A stretch of 64,000 nucleotides of DNA from Anthostomella pinea. Lineage: Eukaryota > Ascomycota > Sordariomycetes > Xylariales > Xylariaceae. Shown in pieces: positions 44,557 to 56,727 of the stretch. The translations under genes were made by a program, and so were the position numbers. Each line of letters starts with the position of its first letter. Position 1 is the first letter of the stretch. The stretch lies in the NCBI GenBank assembly GCA_963556695.1, contig CAUWAG010000020.1, positions 2,232,001 to 2,296,000 of the forward strand, written 5' to 3'. Below the pieces are notes generated by a model. That model was not told the DNA's origin, ran no database searches, and was given only the letters and a program-made list of their open reading frames with translations.

Positions 44557-45487
44557 TCACGAACCGTACACTCCCTGGTTGTGTTCTTCGAGAGCCAACC
44601 GCTCGGCGATCCCCGCCTCTTTATTTTCCACAGTGCGGTGGCCATATTCGTCATAGTTCAGGGGATCCTCCCAATCGAAGTCACCATAGTCGATGGGAAC
44701 ATCCCAATTGAAGTTACCCCCATTGTAGTTACCCCAATCTTCAAGCTCGGCACTGTCTTGCTTGTCTTCATCCTCTTGGACGGGAGCCAACCCCTCCACA
44801 TCACCCGCCTCATCATTTTGGGCAGTACCGTGGTCATCTCCGTCCTATCGGATGTCATCCGGCCGCTCGAGGTCACCCAAATGTTTATCCTCAGTATTGT
44901 CGCCACTGGGGTGCTCGATTTCTTTCTGCTGGACGAGATACGGTCCTTTCGGGTCAACCGTCTCTTGATGATCGGCAGTGGCGTGACCATGTGCAGTCTG
45001 TTCTTCGTTCGAACCTTGACCTGCGGTAGGCTGGGACCCGTACTCCTTCGTCCATTTCTCTTTCAATTGCTTCTCGAGGGCCACAATTTGCGGCGATGGA
45101 TTGAGCTGAATGGGGTGACCGGGTTAGAACCGCCAGTGCGATTATCTGTGAAGTTTTTACCTGGCCTTCTAGGGCATCAACCAGGGCATGCTCCAAATTC
45201 TTAGTCGATTTGTATCCTGGCATTGCTACGTCGTAGAAGCGGAGTTGGGCGATCATAAAGGCACGTTTATCTTGCGGATGGTTGAAAAAGAAGTGATCGA
45301 GTGTAGCTTGGATGTTCTCAACAGGACAGCGGCTGACGCATTTGTTCCCGAGGCCTATGTTCTTTCCATCGTAGTGACAGTACAATCTGCCCCCTCTTAT
45401 ATTTCTATTGATGGTGACTCGCTTCGCGGAGGAATTGTAGCGCATCGTGAAGCAATCGATGGGGACTATGGAGAAATTGTCGCCCAT
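44557..45487 (-). CDS. Hypothetical acidic protein; in-frame TAG splits the second exon
   Basis: Exon 1 (45487-45161, ATG at 45485-45487) encodes 109 residues with RAFMIAQLRFYDVAMPGYKS and H-A-L-V-D-A-L-E-G-Q before a GTAAAA donor. Exon 2 starts at 45105 (L-N-P-S-P-Q-I-V-A-L-E-K-Q) and runs through a Gln/Glu-rich segment to a TAG at 44845-44847, for 195 residues in total. Beyond that TAG the same frame stays open for 96 codons, with a striking Asp/Trp/Tyr-rich repeat (N-W-D-V-P-I-D-Y-G-D-F-D-W-E-D-P-L-N-Y-D) and ends at 44557. Either the protein ends at the TAG, or the TAG is a mutation (CAG-to-TAG fits C-to-T at CpA) in a longer protein. No family was recognised. An earlier ATG choice (45445) is possible. 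Confidence 0.55.
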
Positions 45488-47107
45488 CGTGAAGCACTCG
45501 TCGAAACACAAGCTCGATAATTGAACTCTCAAGTGTAGAATACGGTCCAGTGAATAGTAATTGGTGAATGCAGATATGAATGGGTGGTTTCCGACTATAT
45601 GTTGTTATAATGCACTGACGATGCCGAATGTGAGGGAGCTGGGGGAGCACCATTTGCGCGTAGACCGGGTCTGCGGGATGGAATGATGTTGGAACCTCTC
45701 TAGGTGCTTGCCTTCTTTTCCATCATGGTCTTTCTGGCGAGCAGGAGCATCTGCGTCTCTCTGTGCCATAGTGATGACCATCCTGGAGAGATACATGGTT
45801 CAGACACTTAAGCTTCTACGGGCAACGACCCCAGGGGCTGTACTTACCTCACTTGACGACGTTCAGGCCAGTGCATCGCGGAGATGCCTGCAGATCGTTG
45901 TTCCCCTGGCTTCGGGATCCTGACAAGACTGGTGCGCTCATTCGGGCCCGGACTTCTCTCTGCGGTGACCGGCGTGGGAACGACCCTAAGGAGGTAGAAA
46001 GCCCTCCTGCCATCCACACCCAGATCTCTAAGTCGAAACGACACCTCGATTGCCACCTCAATGATGAAACTCATGGCCAGTCGCGACTTCACCCCAAGCA
46101 CCGATCTCGTGTTTATGGTGCTCTAGGGAACCTACGAATGCCATATGGCAATCGGGCTTCCCGACGCTGTTCCCATGGGTGATGTCGACAGATGCAACAT
46201 GTGCATACATGTGCGTGGTTTCTGTCGACTCTGTCATTATCAACTGCTTTCCTTCTCAATTAGTTCCCAAAATGAAGTACACCAGTTGGCAGGCCCGTCC
46301 ACTAAACGCAGTGCCCGCGCCTTCACTCTTGTGTGTTGGAAGTGACCCGCCCCTCCCAGACACTCCAACGATCAAAACATACTTACTTGCATAAGTAGGT
46401 AGCTCTCCGCGGCAGGAAACGCGCATATGAGGTCGCGAAATCGCCCCTGTGCTATGTGTCTTCAGCTGTTGCGCATTTTCCAGCATGAGACTGTTGGCGA
46501 CGTCAAGGGAAGGGCTGTTGTCACCATACTTTACAAGTTAACTTAGCAGGCGAATATATATCAAGCGAGCACGGTGAACCCACCAGCCTGGCCAGTGTCC
46601 AGACAAGTACGAATAAGATGCAACAAGCTTCACCGGACATCAACCGTGTAGGTTCTTACTCGGCCAATCTGCGGCTATGATGATAGGCGCGGGAGAGATA
46701 TGACTGAGTCAGTCGACCAAAATGATGGCATGTTCGGCATTTGAGATCACCGGGTTCTGTCAAGTACACGGGACTATAGGAAGCCAGCATATGACAGTCA
46801 AAATCGCGGGGCTCCAGGAAGTCATTAGAACTCCAAATACGGAGAAGCAGTAGTGGTCAGAAATATAGTCCTCACTTATTCCCTATTCCCCATCTCTTCC
46901 TGATCGGTGTACGACGGCGCCGCCGAGTATCATCCGAGACCGTAAGTCAACAACCTAGCCAGCACGGACAAGCCCAAGATGCATCAATGTGGCATACGAA
47001 CCTTCTGTCATTACAGTGACACCCAATCTTCGCAAGCCCGCGAGAACAACGACCAATCCCACCAGTCCACACTCCACCCGGGCCACACTTTTCCTTGCCA
47101 AAATGCC
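45488..47107. other. No supported gene
   Basis: Intergenic; short frames only. Confidence 0.4.
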
Positions 47108-47494
47108 CTATCCAGTCCAGGCCGTCCGCTTCCCCTCCATAGATCCCGTATTCGACAAAATCGGCTTCACATCCCTTGGGCCCGTCTTGTCACCGCTCAG
47201 GATCGATCCCGTGCGCTGCGCCGTGGATGCGAAGGGCGGCTGCAGGGGCTCATGGCGCGGACCGTTGCCCCCCGGGAACTTGGACTTGGTTGTGGAATTG
47301 GTGGTGGAATTGGCGGCTACCTTGGGTAGCTTGATCCCGCTGCCGCCGATGGTCGATTTGCCGGCGCGCATGTTGTAGTCGAAGGGGGGCAGGTCGACGC
47401 CGCCGCCGCCGGAGGCGGCTGGGGCTCGGTCCCTGGTGGACTTGTTCATGCTGGGGTCTGTTGATAGGGTGGGTTTGTTCAGGGCGCGAGGCAT
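47108..47494 (-). CDS. Hypothetical basic, low-complexity protein (128 aa)
   Basis: Single exon from ATG at 47492-47494 (M-P-R-A-L-N-K-P-T-L-S) to TAG at 47108-47110. It is rich in Ser/Thr/Gly/Pro/Lys and probably disordered, with G-G-G-G-V-D-L-P-P-F-D-Y-N and S-T-I-G-G-S-G-I-K-L-P-K as its only distinctive segments. No domain, signal peptide or membrane helix was seen. The GC-rich, uniform codon use and clean start suggest a real lineage-specific gene. Confidence 0.5.
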   Translation of the reverse strand: MPRALNKPTLSTDPSMNKSTRDRAPAASGGGGVDLPPFDYNMRAGKSTIGGSGIKLPKVAANSTTNSTTKSKFPGGNGPRHEPLQPPFASTAQRTGSILSGDKTGPRDVKPILSNTGSMEGKRTAWTG

Positions 47495-49088
47495 TGTGGT
47501 GTGATGAGGCGAGTGGTGAGGTGTAGAATACTCTCAAGAGAGTCTGAGTGGAGGAGGGTAGCTGTGTGGATGGCGATGCGGATGATGTGTGTGGTTTGCG
47601 TAGCAGTGTGTCGAAATGTCGTAGGTGAGAAGAGATGAAATCGCGAGGCGAGGAAGTGGTCGAATGCAGTTGGCGCAGTGAGAGTTTCGTGGTGATGTTG
47701 AAGAAATGCTGGGAGGTATATGTGCATTCGAAGGGGTAAAGTAGTAAACTCCAAGACGTGAGCCAGTACTGACGATCCGTTGGCTCAATGTCAAGTGCAG
47801 AATGCTAAGACAATAGACATGATCATTACCTTACAATGGCCCATGGAAATCATCACTCGGCAACCCCATCCCCTCCGGGGAGACGACATTCACCACAGAC
47901 AATGCCACCGCAGCCCCGGCAACAGAAACCCTTTCAGCGGCGCCACGAACAACATGCGTTCGCTCCATAGCCCCCATGTATGACTACAATATGAAAATTA
48001 ATCAACACCTCTCCCACTCATCAAGGCTAAAATGGAATCAATCAGCGAAGTAACTGGAAATAGTTGATGTGTACTTTTGATGAGCGGTTACGGCAGAGCC
48101 TGAATTGATTCCACAACGTCGATACCATCTCTCAATCTGCTGGGTTGGGAACACGAAGGCTCTCGATGAGCCCGCTGCTTTCAATGGACGAATACCGGAT
48201 GAATAGCACTCCAGGTGCATGCTGATATCTACAGGAGTATTATACCGAGGCCACTGAATGGAAATTATCTGTCATTCCTGCTATATAACAGACAACATGC
48301 AACTGAATACAAATTATCTGTCATTCCACTGTAGAACAGACATGATCTTTACCCCCGGATGGCGGTGAGTCAATAAAACTGTCAATCTATAGAAAGGGAC
48401 TCATTCAGCAAAACACAATAACCCAAATCTTCTCGATAAAGGGGCAATGCCGCCGAACCACAATTTCCGTATATATTCAAGGGGCTTTGTTCACAGCGAG
48501 GCAGAACTCATCATTCCCAGGGTACTGTTTCATGATCACATACATGCTAGGAAGTGCCTCTACAGCATACAGTTGCTGGACTTCGTGTGATCTGGGATGG
48601 GAGGTGGGAGTTCGTAGTCATGCCGCAATCATAATATCATCACTGAGCCGACTACCTGTTTTACATAAATATGACTATGGCATGATATCGAAGTGGACTC
48701 ACATTGTCACAACCAATGGGAAATCAGTGTGTACTACAGGAACCCATCGAGGTAAGTTTCTGCGCCTTTGAACAGTAACAAAACATAGCACAATCAGTCG
48801 AAGGGGTACTGGCGGCTCGTAATTGAAGTGAAGAATGCTCTCGGCATAGTTGCTTAACAATACGCTCATCTAATAATTCACAATGGGACCGTGCTTGCTC
48901 ACCCAGCGCGGCCCAGAGCTTTTTACCAAGTTAACGCTTCGAAGAGGCAATATTCGAGGAGCCATCCCCGCAAGGCATGATATGCCACGAAAAGAGCAAC
49001 AGGCCCGACCCCCAAGAGACCCCAACATCTAGCACATATATACTGAGTCTCACCACCCAGTAAAAGTGTCCAGATCAACTACTTCCGA
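47495..49088. other. No supported gene; short hairpin-bearing tandem
   Basis: Intergenic. Contains a two-copy direct repeat at about 48253-48345, listed separately. Confidence 0.4.
48253..48345. repeat. Two-copy 49-bp tandem with internal inverted repeat
   Basis: Two copies spaced 49 bp apart each read ACTGAAT...AAATTATCTGTCATTCC...AACAGACA. Within each copy TCTGT and ACAGA are inverted with respect to one another, so each unit could form a small hairpin. Confidence 0.75.
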
Positions 49089-52000
49089 CTAGTTGCGCGA
49101 GCTGAATATCGTGCCAGCCCCAACGATAGGACTGCCGATTTCGCCGGGCGCCCCGACACTGCGTGAGAATGGTGAGAGGCCCAACCCTTGATCCATCTGG
49201 AACCGAACAGCGACCTTGCCGTGATTGCTCCGAATATCGAAGCTACCTCCACCGTTCTGCGAGTTGCCCTCAGTTTCGCACATGTCCAGAAGCTCCGCTT
49301 CGGACACGGGCTCGGCGGAGGAGAGATTGATCGAGTCCACATGAGCCTTGATTGCAGATATATCGATATAGCCTGTCGCATCTGCTGCGTGGTGTTCCAG
49401 ATCTTTGCAAGACCGTACTAACATCTGCCGGATGGCTACTGGACGAGGCTTTGCTGGTCTCATTGACGGAGTTGCACCGAACGGTGCAGCACTCGGCGGC
49501 CAAGCCGGATTGCTGAAACCAGGTGGCGCAAAAGCGTTAGGAGCTCCCCAACCCGCACTCAATGGCGATCCAAATACTGGATTCATAAAAGGCGGGCCAG
49601 GGAATGCTGGTCGAGCCCCCGGAGCAGCAGTGCCTCGACGAGAAGATTCGAGGCTTCCTACCAGAGGCTCATCCGAGTCATCTAATAGAGCACTACTTCC
49701 CAAATGATTGCTCACATCGTCAATGTCTGCTGCCAGGTCGTAGTTCCGCTGGCCATGCACCACGCTCGACGGCCTGCCAATAGGCGCGGGCCGCCCGATG
49801 GGCTGGGCATTGGAGCCTCTCGCATCGAATGATCCGTTCTCGAAAGAGCCGGAGGCCTGACGTGAATGCATCGACGGCTGGCCAGGTACACTGTCCGGAG
49901 ATGAGAAAGCGTGGTGTATGCCGGGCATGGGCTGGTCCACTGGTTGAGGAAACCCAGGGGGGGCGTGGGGCATGGGGAATGGTCGACCACCCAGACCGGG
50001 TGGGGGCACCGGCATAGCACCAGGACGGAACTGTCCCCCCATGGACGGGAATACGGGTTCCGGCATTCGCGCAAATCCGGGTCCCATCGGCGGCATCCCA
50101 GGTTGAAACTGCATCCCCATCGGCGGCATGGCCATATCGAAATGCGCATGCAGCAATCCGGGCGGGCTCTTCAGGTCCGCATGGAGCGGCGATGTAGGTT
50201 GCATGGGAGTGCCAGCGGGCAAGCTATTGCTCGGGGGACCAACTGGGCCTGAATTTGCGTGTGGTGGACTGAGAGCATGTGGTGAAGCAGTCTGGCTCGG
50301 GCCGGAAGCCGAGTGTGATGCTTGCGAAACAGATCGCATCGCCTCCTGAGAGATGGACCGAGGCTTCATCGGCGTGGGTGCTTTCGGCAAGGCAGGCATG
50401 GCCACTGGTATCTGCGGCGAAGCGTGATTTATCGGGTGATGCTGGGGCAACGCGGGTATCGATACGGGGTGTTTCTTCGCTGGCTGTGTCGGGATGGGAA
50501 CCACCGATGCCGCAGCTTTGAGAGTCGCCTTCTCGTCCTGCTTTATCTTCTCCTTGGCGTCACGTTCCACCTTGGCCTGAGCCGCTCGTGCTTCCTTGTC
50601 TCGTTTGTCCCTTTCGTGCTTCTCTCGCCGTTCTCGAGTCTCACGTTCCTTGAGGTCGCGCGCTTCTTGCTCCTTTCGCCGCTGCTCTTCCTTCAGCTTT
50701 TTCTCGTGCTCTTTTGCTTCTCGGGCTCTCCGTTCTTGCTCGACCTGCTTCTCCTTCTGCTCAGTGGCAAGGCGTAATTTCTCGGCTTGCTTGCGTTGTC
50801 GATCTTCCTCTTCAGCCTTCTTCTGCGCCTCTTTCTTTCTACGCCTCTCATCTGCCTTGAGTCGAGCTGCCTCGACTCGTCTGTTCTCTTCGGCTATGCG
50901 TGCTTGCTCTTCGGCAGCCTTGGTAGCGTCCCTTTTGGCCTTCTCCTCGAGCTGCGCTTGTTTCTTTTGGGCGGCCTTTTCCTTGCGCCTCTGGGCGTCT
51001 TTTGCCTTCTTCGCCCTGCGATGAGATTCTTGTGATTCCTCCTGTTCGAGTTCCTCAAGTAGCTTGTCTTGCCGTTCCTTAGCGACCTTCTCCCGATAGG
51101 CAGTGAGAACTCTCTGCTCGAACATCCGTGCAGCGAAGATCTGGAACATTCGACGACCCTCTTCCATACGTTGCTCCTCTGTCATGGCTGCCTGGGGAAA
51201 AGATCAGTGGCTGAGAGCAAGTGTCAAATGCGCGAAATGTACCTCTTCCTCTTCATAATCCTCGTCCTGACTATCGTAGTCCTCTTCCTCTTCCTCTTCC
51301 TCGTCATAGTCGTCCTCTACGGGCGGGGGATGATTATGAGCATGTGACAGAGGGCCACCGTTGACAGCATGACCGTAGCCCCCAGAGTAGTGGTCTCTGG
51401 CATCTTCTTCACGGGCCATCCTGCGCTCAGCCAATTGCTCCATCATCTCGATGAACTTCTTGCCGTCGTTCTTGAGTAGGTCGTCTGCTACAGTGAGAAT
51501 GCCGCCTGGACATGTTATTCAATGCTTTGAGTGGGAGGATGGCGGATCCGCTTTGCATACCTTTGACTGTGAGACTCTGGCCGAAATTGAAGAAGTCATT
51601 AGGGTAGGAATCGCGAGGTATCTCTTCAGGCTCGTCGTCATCTTCCTCGTCCTCCAAGTCTTCCTCGTCACTATACTCTTCCGGATCCTCGTCGTCGTCC
51701 TCCTCCTCCTCCTCCTCCTCCTCCCCATCGTCATCTTCGTTATCCACGTGTTCCACTATGCGGCCGTGTGATGGGTGGTGGTTCGAGTATCTAGCGGGCA
51801 CAGTTCCAGGGGGATGTCCAGGAGGATGCAGGCCACTCATGGGTCCGAACCTCTTCGGCGCAAACATAGGCTGGACGTTCGGAAGGTGATGGGGCTGGTT
51901 CGCGAACGATTCGAGTTCCTGGTAGTATGCATCGTAAAGTCCTTCAAGCTCTTCTTCGATGGCATTGCGTTTGCGCCCGCAGACTGAGCAGCTGCAAGTA

Positions 52001-52758
52001 TGCTTTTGTTGCTCCTTCATCTTCTTGAGGACGGCGTCCTTCTCGACTTTGACTAGAGACTTCCGTTCGTCTTCACCAAGCCCGAGCCAGAACTGTTTGA
52101 TCCGTTCGCGCTCTTCCGGGCCTGACGTGTTCCAAATCTTCTCTTTAGATATGCCTGAGGAATGGAGGTGCAAAGAACTGGTGCTGGTCGGCTCGTCTGC
52201 GGGTAGCTTCTTCTTGGATTTCTTGGACTTTGGCGCAGAACCATTCGCTGGTAAGTAGCTCGGGTCATGATGGAATGAATGATGGTGTCCGTCATCGCTC
52301 TCGGTCTCGCCTCCCCATTCTTCGTCATTGTAACGATGCTCGTGTGATGGAAACGACCCGTGCGGCAGTGCATTCTTTCGATGGCTCTCGGGCAGAGGCG
52401 GAGCATTGGCGCTGGCAGTGGAAGACGGGCTCGGCAGGCCATTCGCAGCAGCATGCTCCTGCTCATGTTCCTGCTCGGCGGCAGCCTTGGCAGCGGCTTT
52501 TGCTCGACGTTTCTGCTTCTTTCTGTTTACAGGCTGAGCTGGGGCAGCTTCGGGAGCACTTGGTCCACCCATCGAGGCACCACCTCGGGACGATGAGGTG
52601 GTGGCGGGCGAAGGCTGGGCAGGCGGGGTGGAGGCGGACGACTTAGGCACAGATATGTACTTTGTTCCATCCTTGTTCGTGTATTTCGCGGTAGTCTTTG
52701 GAGCCGGCGACGACGCAGCTGTCGGCGGCGGCGCCGCGTGTCGGTGGTTGGCGGGCAT
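49089..52758 (-). CDS. NST1: NST1, stress response protein
   Basis: Exons 52758-51561, 51505-51243 and 51191-49089 join in frame to 1,187 residues. I start at the ATG at 52756-52758 ([12 protein letters not shown]), the usual NST1 beginning. Visible in order: a basic [12 protein letters not shown] block, a C-x2-C motif (S-C-S-V-C-G-R-K-R), long Asp/Glu runs, the [24 protein letters not shown] segment, and [20 protein letters not shown] followed by a ~250-residue Lys/Glu/Arg/Ala coiled coil. Then comes a Pro/Gly/Met-rich disordered region and the conserved tail [10 protein letters not shown] ... [19 protein letters not shown]. In yeast NST1 is a negative regulator of salt tolerance linked to mRNA-processing bodies; that role here is by homology. 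The gene looks intact. Confidence 0.93.
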
Positions 52759-55655
52759 TCCGAGCGACAATTATGATAGACAGCCGGTGGAAGTCATATA
52801 GAGTGAGGGACACGGTGGTAGAATGCGATCGACGTATGAGTAGCGGGGCGCAACCAGCAAGGGCAACAGCTCGAACCCCGTGGTCACTAGGCAGTGAATG
52901 CAGCGGCGGATTCAGATACGGCAGAGCGAAGGGGCGATGATGCTTTGTTGGTAGAAGAAAAGTTGCCCCTCTTGAATGTGGTAATTGGCAGCAATCTGGG
53001 CGGGAGATTGGCGATGTGTCGCGGTTTCGCAGGCTGTGTCATTCAGTTTGAACGATGCTGGCGGGTGGGCGGGTGGTCGGGAGACACGGACGGTGGACGG
53101 TCGACGGTAGAGGGACGACAAGACGTCGTTTGCTTTGTCGGAAGCTGGGCCGGCTGCTGCTTGCTGGTTGGTGTTGTGTGTGCTGTTGCGGGCGGTTGAC
53201 GTTGGGATCGTTGTCCCGGTTTGCTGTTGCTGTTGGCGTCTCGATCTCGCTCTGGCAGCTTGCTCTGAGGTTGAACTGTAGCGGGACTTCCTCCTGGGTA
53301 ATCTGTAGGTTAGGTACGCGACCACGGACACTGGGCAGGTACAGTCTGCCTACAGCTGAGTGGTGGGGGTACTTGTCGTGTGGTTCTGTGAAGGTATCAT
53401 GTCTCGTCTTCCGTGGCTTCCCCGTCCAGCCCGTCATGCTGAACCGCCCCAGCCCCAAGCCCCAGGGGCCCAAAAGCCTCATGCATCAGCCCCAAGTGGC
53501 CGCAGCCAGCAGTGGCACTGGGACGCTGAGTTGACCCGGCCACCAGACCAGAGCAGATCAGTCCAGTGTGGCGGGGCAAGCTCACGTGAATTGGCCCCCA
53601 CCAGCTCATCATCCCTCGGGTTTGAACTTTGAACCCGAATTTCTATCTTATCAATCTCATACTTCCGTTGTGGCTCAGTATTTACTCTGATGGTGCTGTC
53701 TCTTGAAGTTCAGCAACTCAAGAGATGAGAAGCAGCCCCAAATTCCTTCATTGTTCAACGGAACACAATCAGGGGAGCTCATACGTACCTACTCTGCCCA
53801 TGGTTCTTTCGTACCAGATTTCGTATCGCAACGCGAGAAGATCAGTCTGGTCAAACTGGTCCAGTTCTAGACTGTTTTACGCGTCCACCTCCACCTGCGA
53901 CGAGGTCCACGGATAGCTTCAATGTTCCTTACCTGTTCAACATGGACCACATTTACGACACAAAAGCGTTGTCTGCCATCTCTGTCCTCAAAGCACCACC
54001 CTTCCTCTAGCTCAAATCCCAGGTGAAACCAGTCCTCGGCGGTAGTTTGATACGTGCTTATTGAACAGTCAACGACTATACCAGCCAAGCTCGACTGGCC
54101 AACAATCCATCATCGGCAGTGGGAGTCTCTTACAGCGTATCAGTCCGGCGGTAGGCCGATCAAAAGATCTCTGTCAGCTTACAGCGTTTCCCACCAAAAG
54201 AGTGTGGTAGGACATAGGCAATGGTCCATATCTCGATCGGTTCAAGTGGCCGACTGAGCAATATAAACATGGTTGCATCAGATCTCTGTTTTTGAGACAT
54301 GCAGCCGTTGGGTGATCTCAATAAGCTTTGTCGACATTCGAGTTGAAGCGGTCTGCTTTGGCTGTGGTTGTCGACGACGGATCATACGTCTCACGGCTGT
54401 CATTGTTTGGGCCGTAAGACGGCTGATCTACCTGTCGTATTTTCAGGGCAAAGAGCACCTCCACGGCTCCATGGAATCCCCAGGTGACAGCGAGCTGAGA
54501 AAAGTTACCGACCAGCCTCACCATTCAGTCGGTCAGCCTCCACCGTCTGTCCTGGGCCCGCCAGGGCTGGCTAGCTCCCCTTCGCCCCGTTGGTCATCCC
54601 ACTTCTCGGTGACCTCAAGTCGGGATTCAGACCAATTGCAATTCAGCTTGTTTGACGTTTGCGCTCAATTCCTACAGGCGGCGACACCGCGACACTCCAA
54701 CACCGCCTCCGATACGCTGTCCTGAACCCTCTGTAACGTAGCAGCTCTCGAAGCCCGCGTGTGCTACGGCTATGATGTACGGTGCCGCATTTCGCAACCG
54801 GCGCTGGGCAACACGGTTGAGCTGTGGCAGTAAGAAAGTAAGAGCCACAGGAAGGGAGACAGCAATCACCGAAGCGGCGTAATAGAAGTACACTTTTGGA
54901 GCTGTACGCATAGCTATTCACCAGACAGCCAGTGCCGTCAATGCCGTCAACTTCATATGCCGTATGCGAACTCGGGCTTTTAGGGGTCCTTTCTGTCACA
55001 TTGGCGACACATTGACGTCGAACCTGGCCAATTGCATCGAGCCCCTCAAGCAGCTGAACTCGCTGCAGACACTGGTTCGGCTTTGTCGCTGGGAGTGCTG
55101 AGCCTCTCTGGTTCTCTGGTCTGTGTAATGTGGGCAGTGCCAGGGCCAGGGGGTTTCGCTCACAGACAACCCACTGCAGACTCCCTCCCTCCGACTGTAG
55201 TCTGTGGGCTGTCTGGGCTGGGCCGTTCGGCGTGGACGTCCCTGTCCCTTTAAATTCTACCGCGGAACCCGGCTTCCCATCAACAGGCGCTCGCCGCTCG
55301 TATTCGATAAATTTCCAGCCCCAGGCATTGCGAGAAAAGGGAAGAAGAAGCCGAGCTTCTGGACCTAATCCATCGATTAGCTGACGCGCAATTACGCAAT
55401 ATCCCAGAAGCCGTTGACCCTTAGCACGGGCGCGGAGGCCTCGAGCTCCTCGAAACCTGAACGTTTAACCTTCCCATCCCCGGCGACTCGCGGTTACTTT
55501 AATCGCCCCAAGAATCGCAACGAACGTCCCGGGCCACGACCACGACCACGACCACATCAGCTCGAACCGACCCCTTACTGCCCCATCTTCTCAGCAATCA
55601 CTCGGTCTCGTGACGACGATTCTCTTGCTTTGATCTGGCTCTCGTGTCGAGAGCA
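52759..55655. other. Intergenic, no supported gene
   Basis: The left part is the GC-rich promoter and leader of NST1; the right part is the leader of the Rho2 gene. A minus-strand frame at 53.94-54.09 kb (G-W-C-F-E-D-R-D-G-R-Q-R-F-C-V-V-N-V-V-H-V-E-Q followed by GTAAGG) looks like an isolated exon, but has no ATG and no partner that I can support. Confidence 0.4.
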
Positions 55656-56727
55656 ATGGCGAGTTCAAATCCGCAGAATGTTATTCGCAGGTGCGTCTTG
55701 TCTGAACGTCGATCTGCCATTGGGGTTGTCCTCTGTCTATTGGATGCTTCCAACCACAATGCACGACGTCATCTACTTGGATGCCTCGTGATCATCCGTC
55801 TCCTACCCAGCCGCACGCGCGACGCTCGTCGCTTGAACCCTTGGACCCTTCATACATCGAGGATCCTGCCCCGCGCCAACACTCGCTGTTCATGCAAAGC
55901 GCCAATGCTAATTAAGCCCCCAGGAAACTTGTCATCATAGGTGATGGAGCATGTGGCAAGACCTCTTTGCTGAGTGTCTTCACTTTGGGGTACTTCCCAA
56001 CTGTGAGTGTTCCCCCCCCTTTGCAGTCTGACAGCCTGCCAGTCACACAAGCTGACCGCCTCAAGCACTATGTAAGCAACCACGCGTCCGACGCCGACAC
56101 ACACCTGCCCTCGGTGGCCAATGCGCGCGCGTACTGACGGCTCCTTGCCACAGATTCCAACCGTCTTCGAGAACTATGTCACAGATTGCAGAGTAGACGG
56201 CAAGTCCGTACAACTCGCGTTATGGGATACGGCCGGACAAGAAGATTACGAACGGCTACGGCCGCTCGCCTACTCGAAAGCACACGTGCTGCTGATCGGT
56301 TTCTCGATCGACACGCCAGATTCTCTTGACAACGTCAAGCACAAGGTCAATCAACACCGTCCCTGAACCCCGACCACTTTCCCTGTACCACCACAGTCAC
56401 AACAACACGGGACAAGATACTGACAGGTGACAACAGTGGATAGAAGAAGCAACCGAACGATGTCCCAGCGTCCCGATCATATTGGTGGGTCTGAAAAAGG
56501 ATCTGCGAGACGACCCCGTGGCCGTCGAGGAGATGCGGAAGAAGAGCCTCAAATTCGTGACGGAGCGGCAGGGCGAGGCGGCGGCGGCCGAGATAGGGGC
56601 GCGCAAGTACCTTGAGTGTTCCAGTCTGAGCGGCGAGGGCGTCGACGACGTGTTCGAGGCCGCCACGAGAGCCGCACTCCTCACATTCGAGAAAGGCGAG
56701 GGCAACGGCTGCTGTGTCATACTATGA
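55656..56727 (+). CDS. RHO2: Rho2-type small GTPase
   Basis: Exons 55656-55690, 55924-56002, 56066-56071, 56154-56345 and 56437-56727 give 200 residues. Residues 18-25 are the P-loop G-D-G-A-C-G-K-T. After F-P-T (36-38) a 6-nt exon supplies H-Y (39-40) before the effector loop I-P-T-V-F-E-N-Y (41-48). Switch II is D-T-A-G-Q-E (65-70). The base-recognition region is L-V-G-L-K-K-D-L, then a Rho insert helix ([13 protein letters not shown]), [20 protein letters not shown] and a CAAX box C-V-I-L (197-200) that predicts geranylgeranylation, with C196 beside it as a possible palmitoylation site. The match to the fungal Rho2 class is strong. It would act at the plasma membrane in cell-wall integrity and polarity signalling. 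Confidence 0.93.

Noticed and set aside
50322..51035. Long Leu/Phe/Ser-rich plus-strand frames over NST1
   Set aside because: They are the reverse complement of the Lys/Glu/Arg coiled-coil codons of NST1; a hydrophobic antisense frame is the expected by-product.
55644..55940. 98-codon plus-strand ORF over Rho2 exon 1 and intron 1
   Set aside because: It reads through the GTGCGT donor. The spliced model gives a perfect Rho GTPase N-terminus instead.
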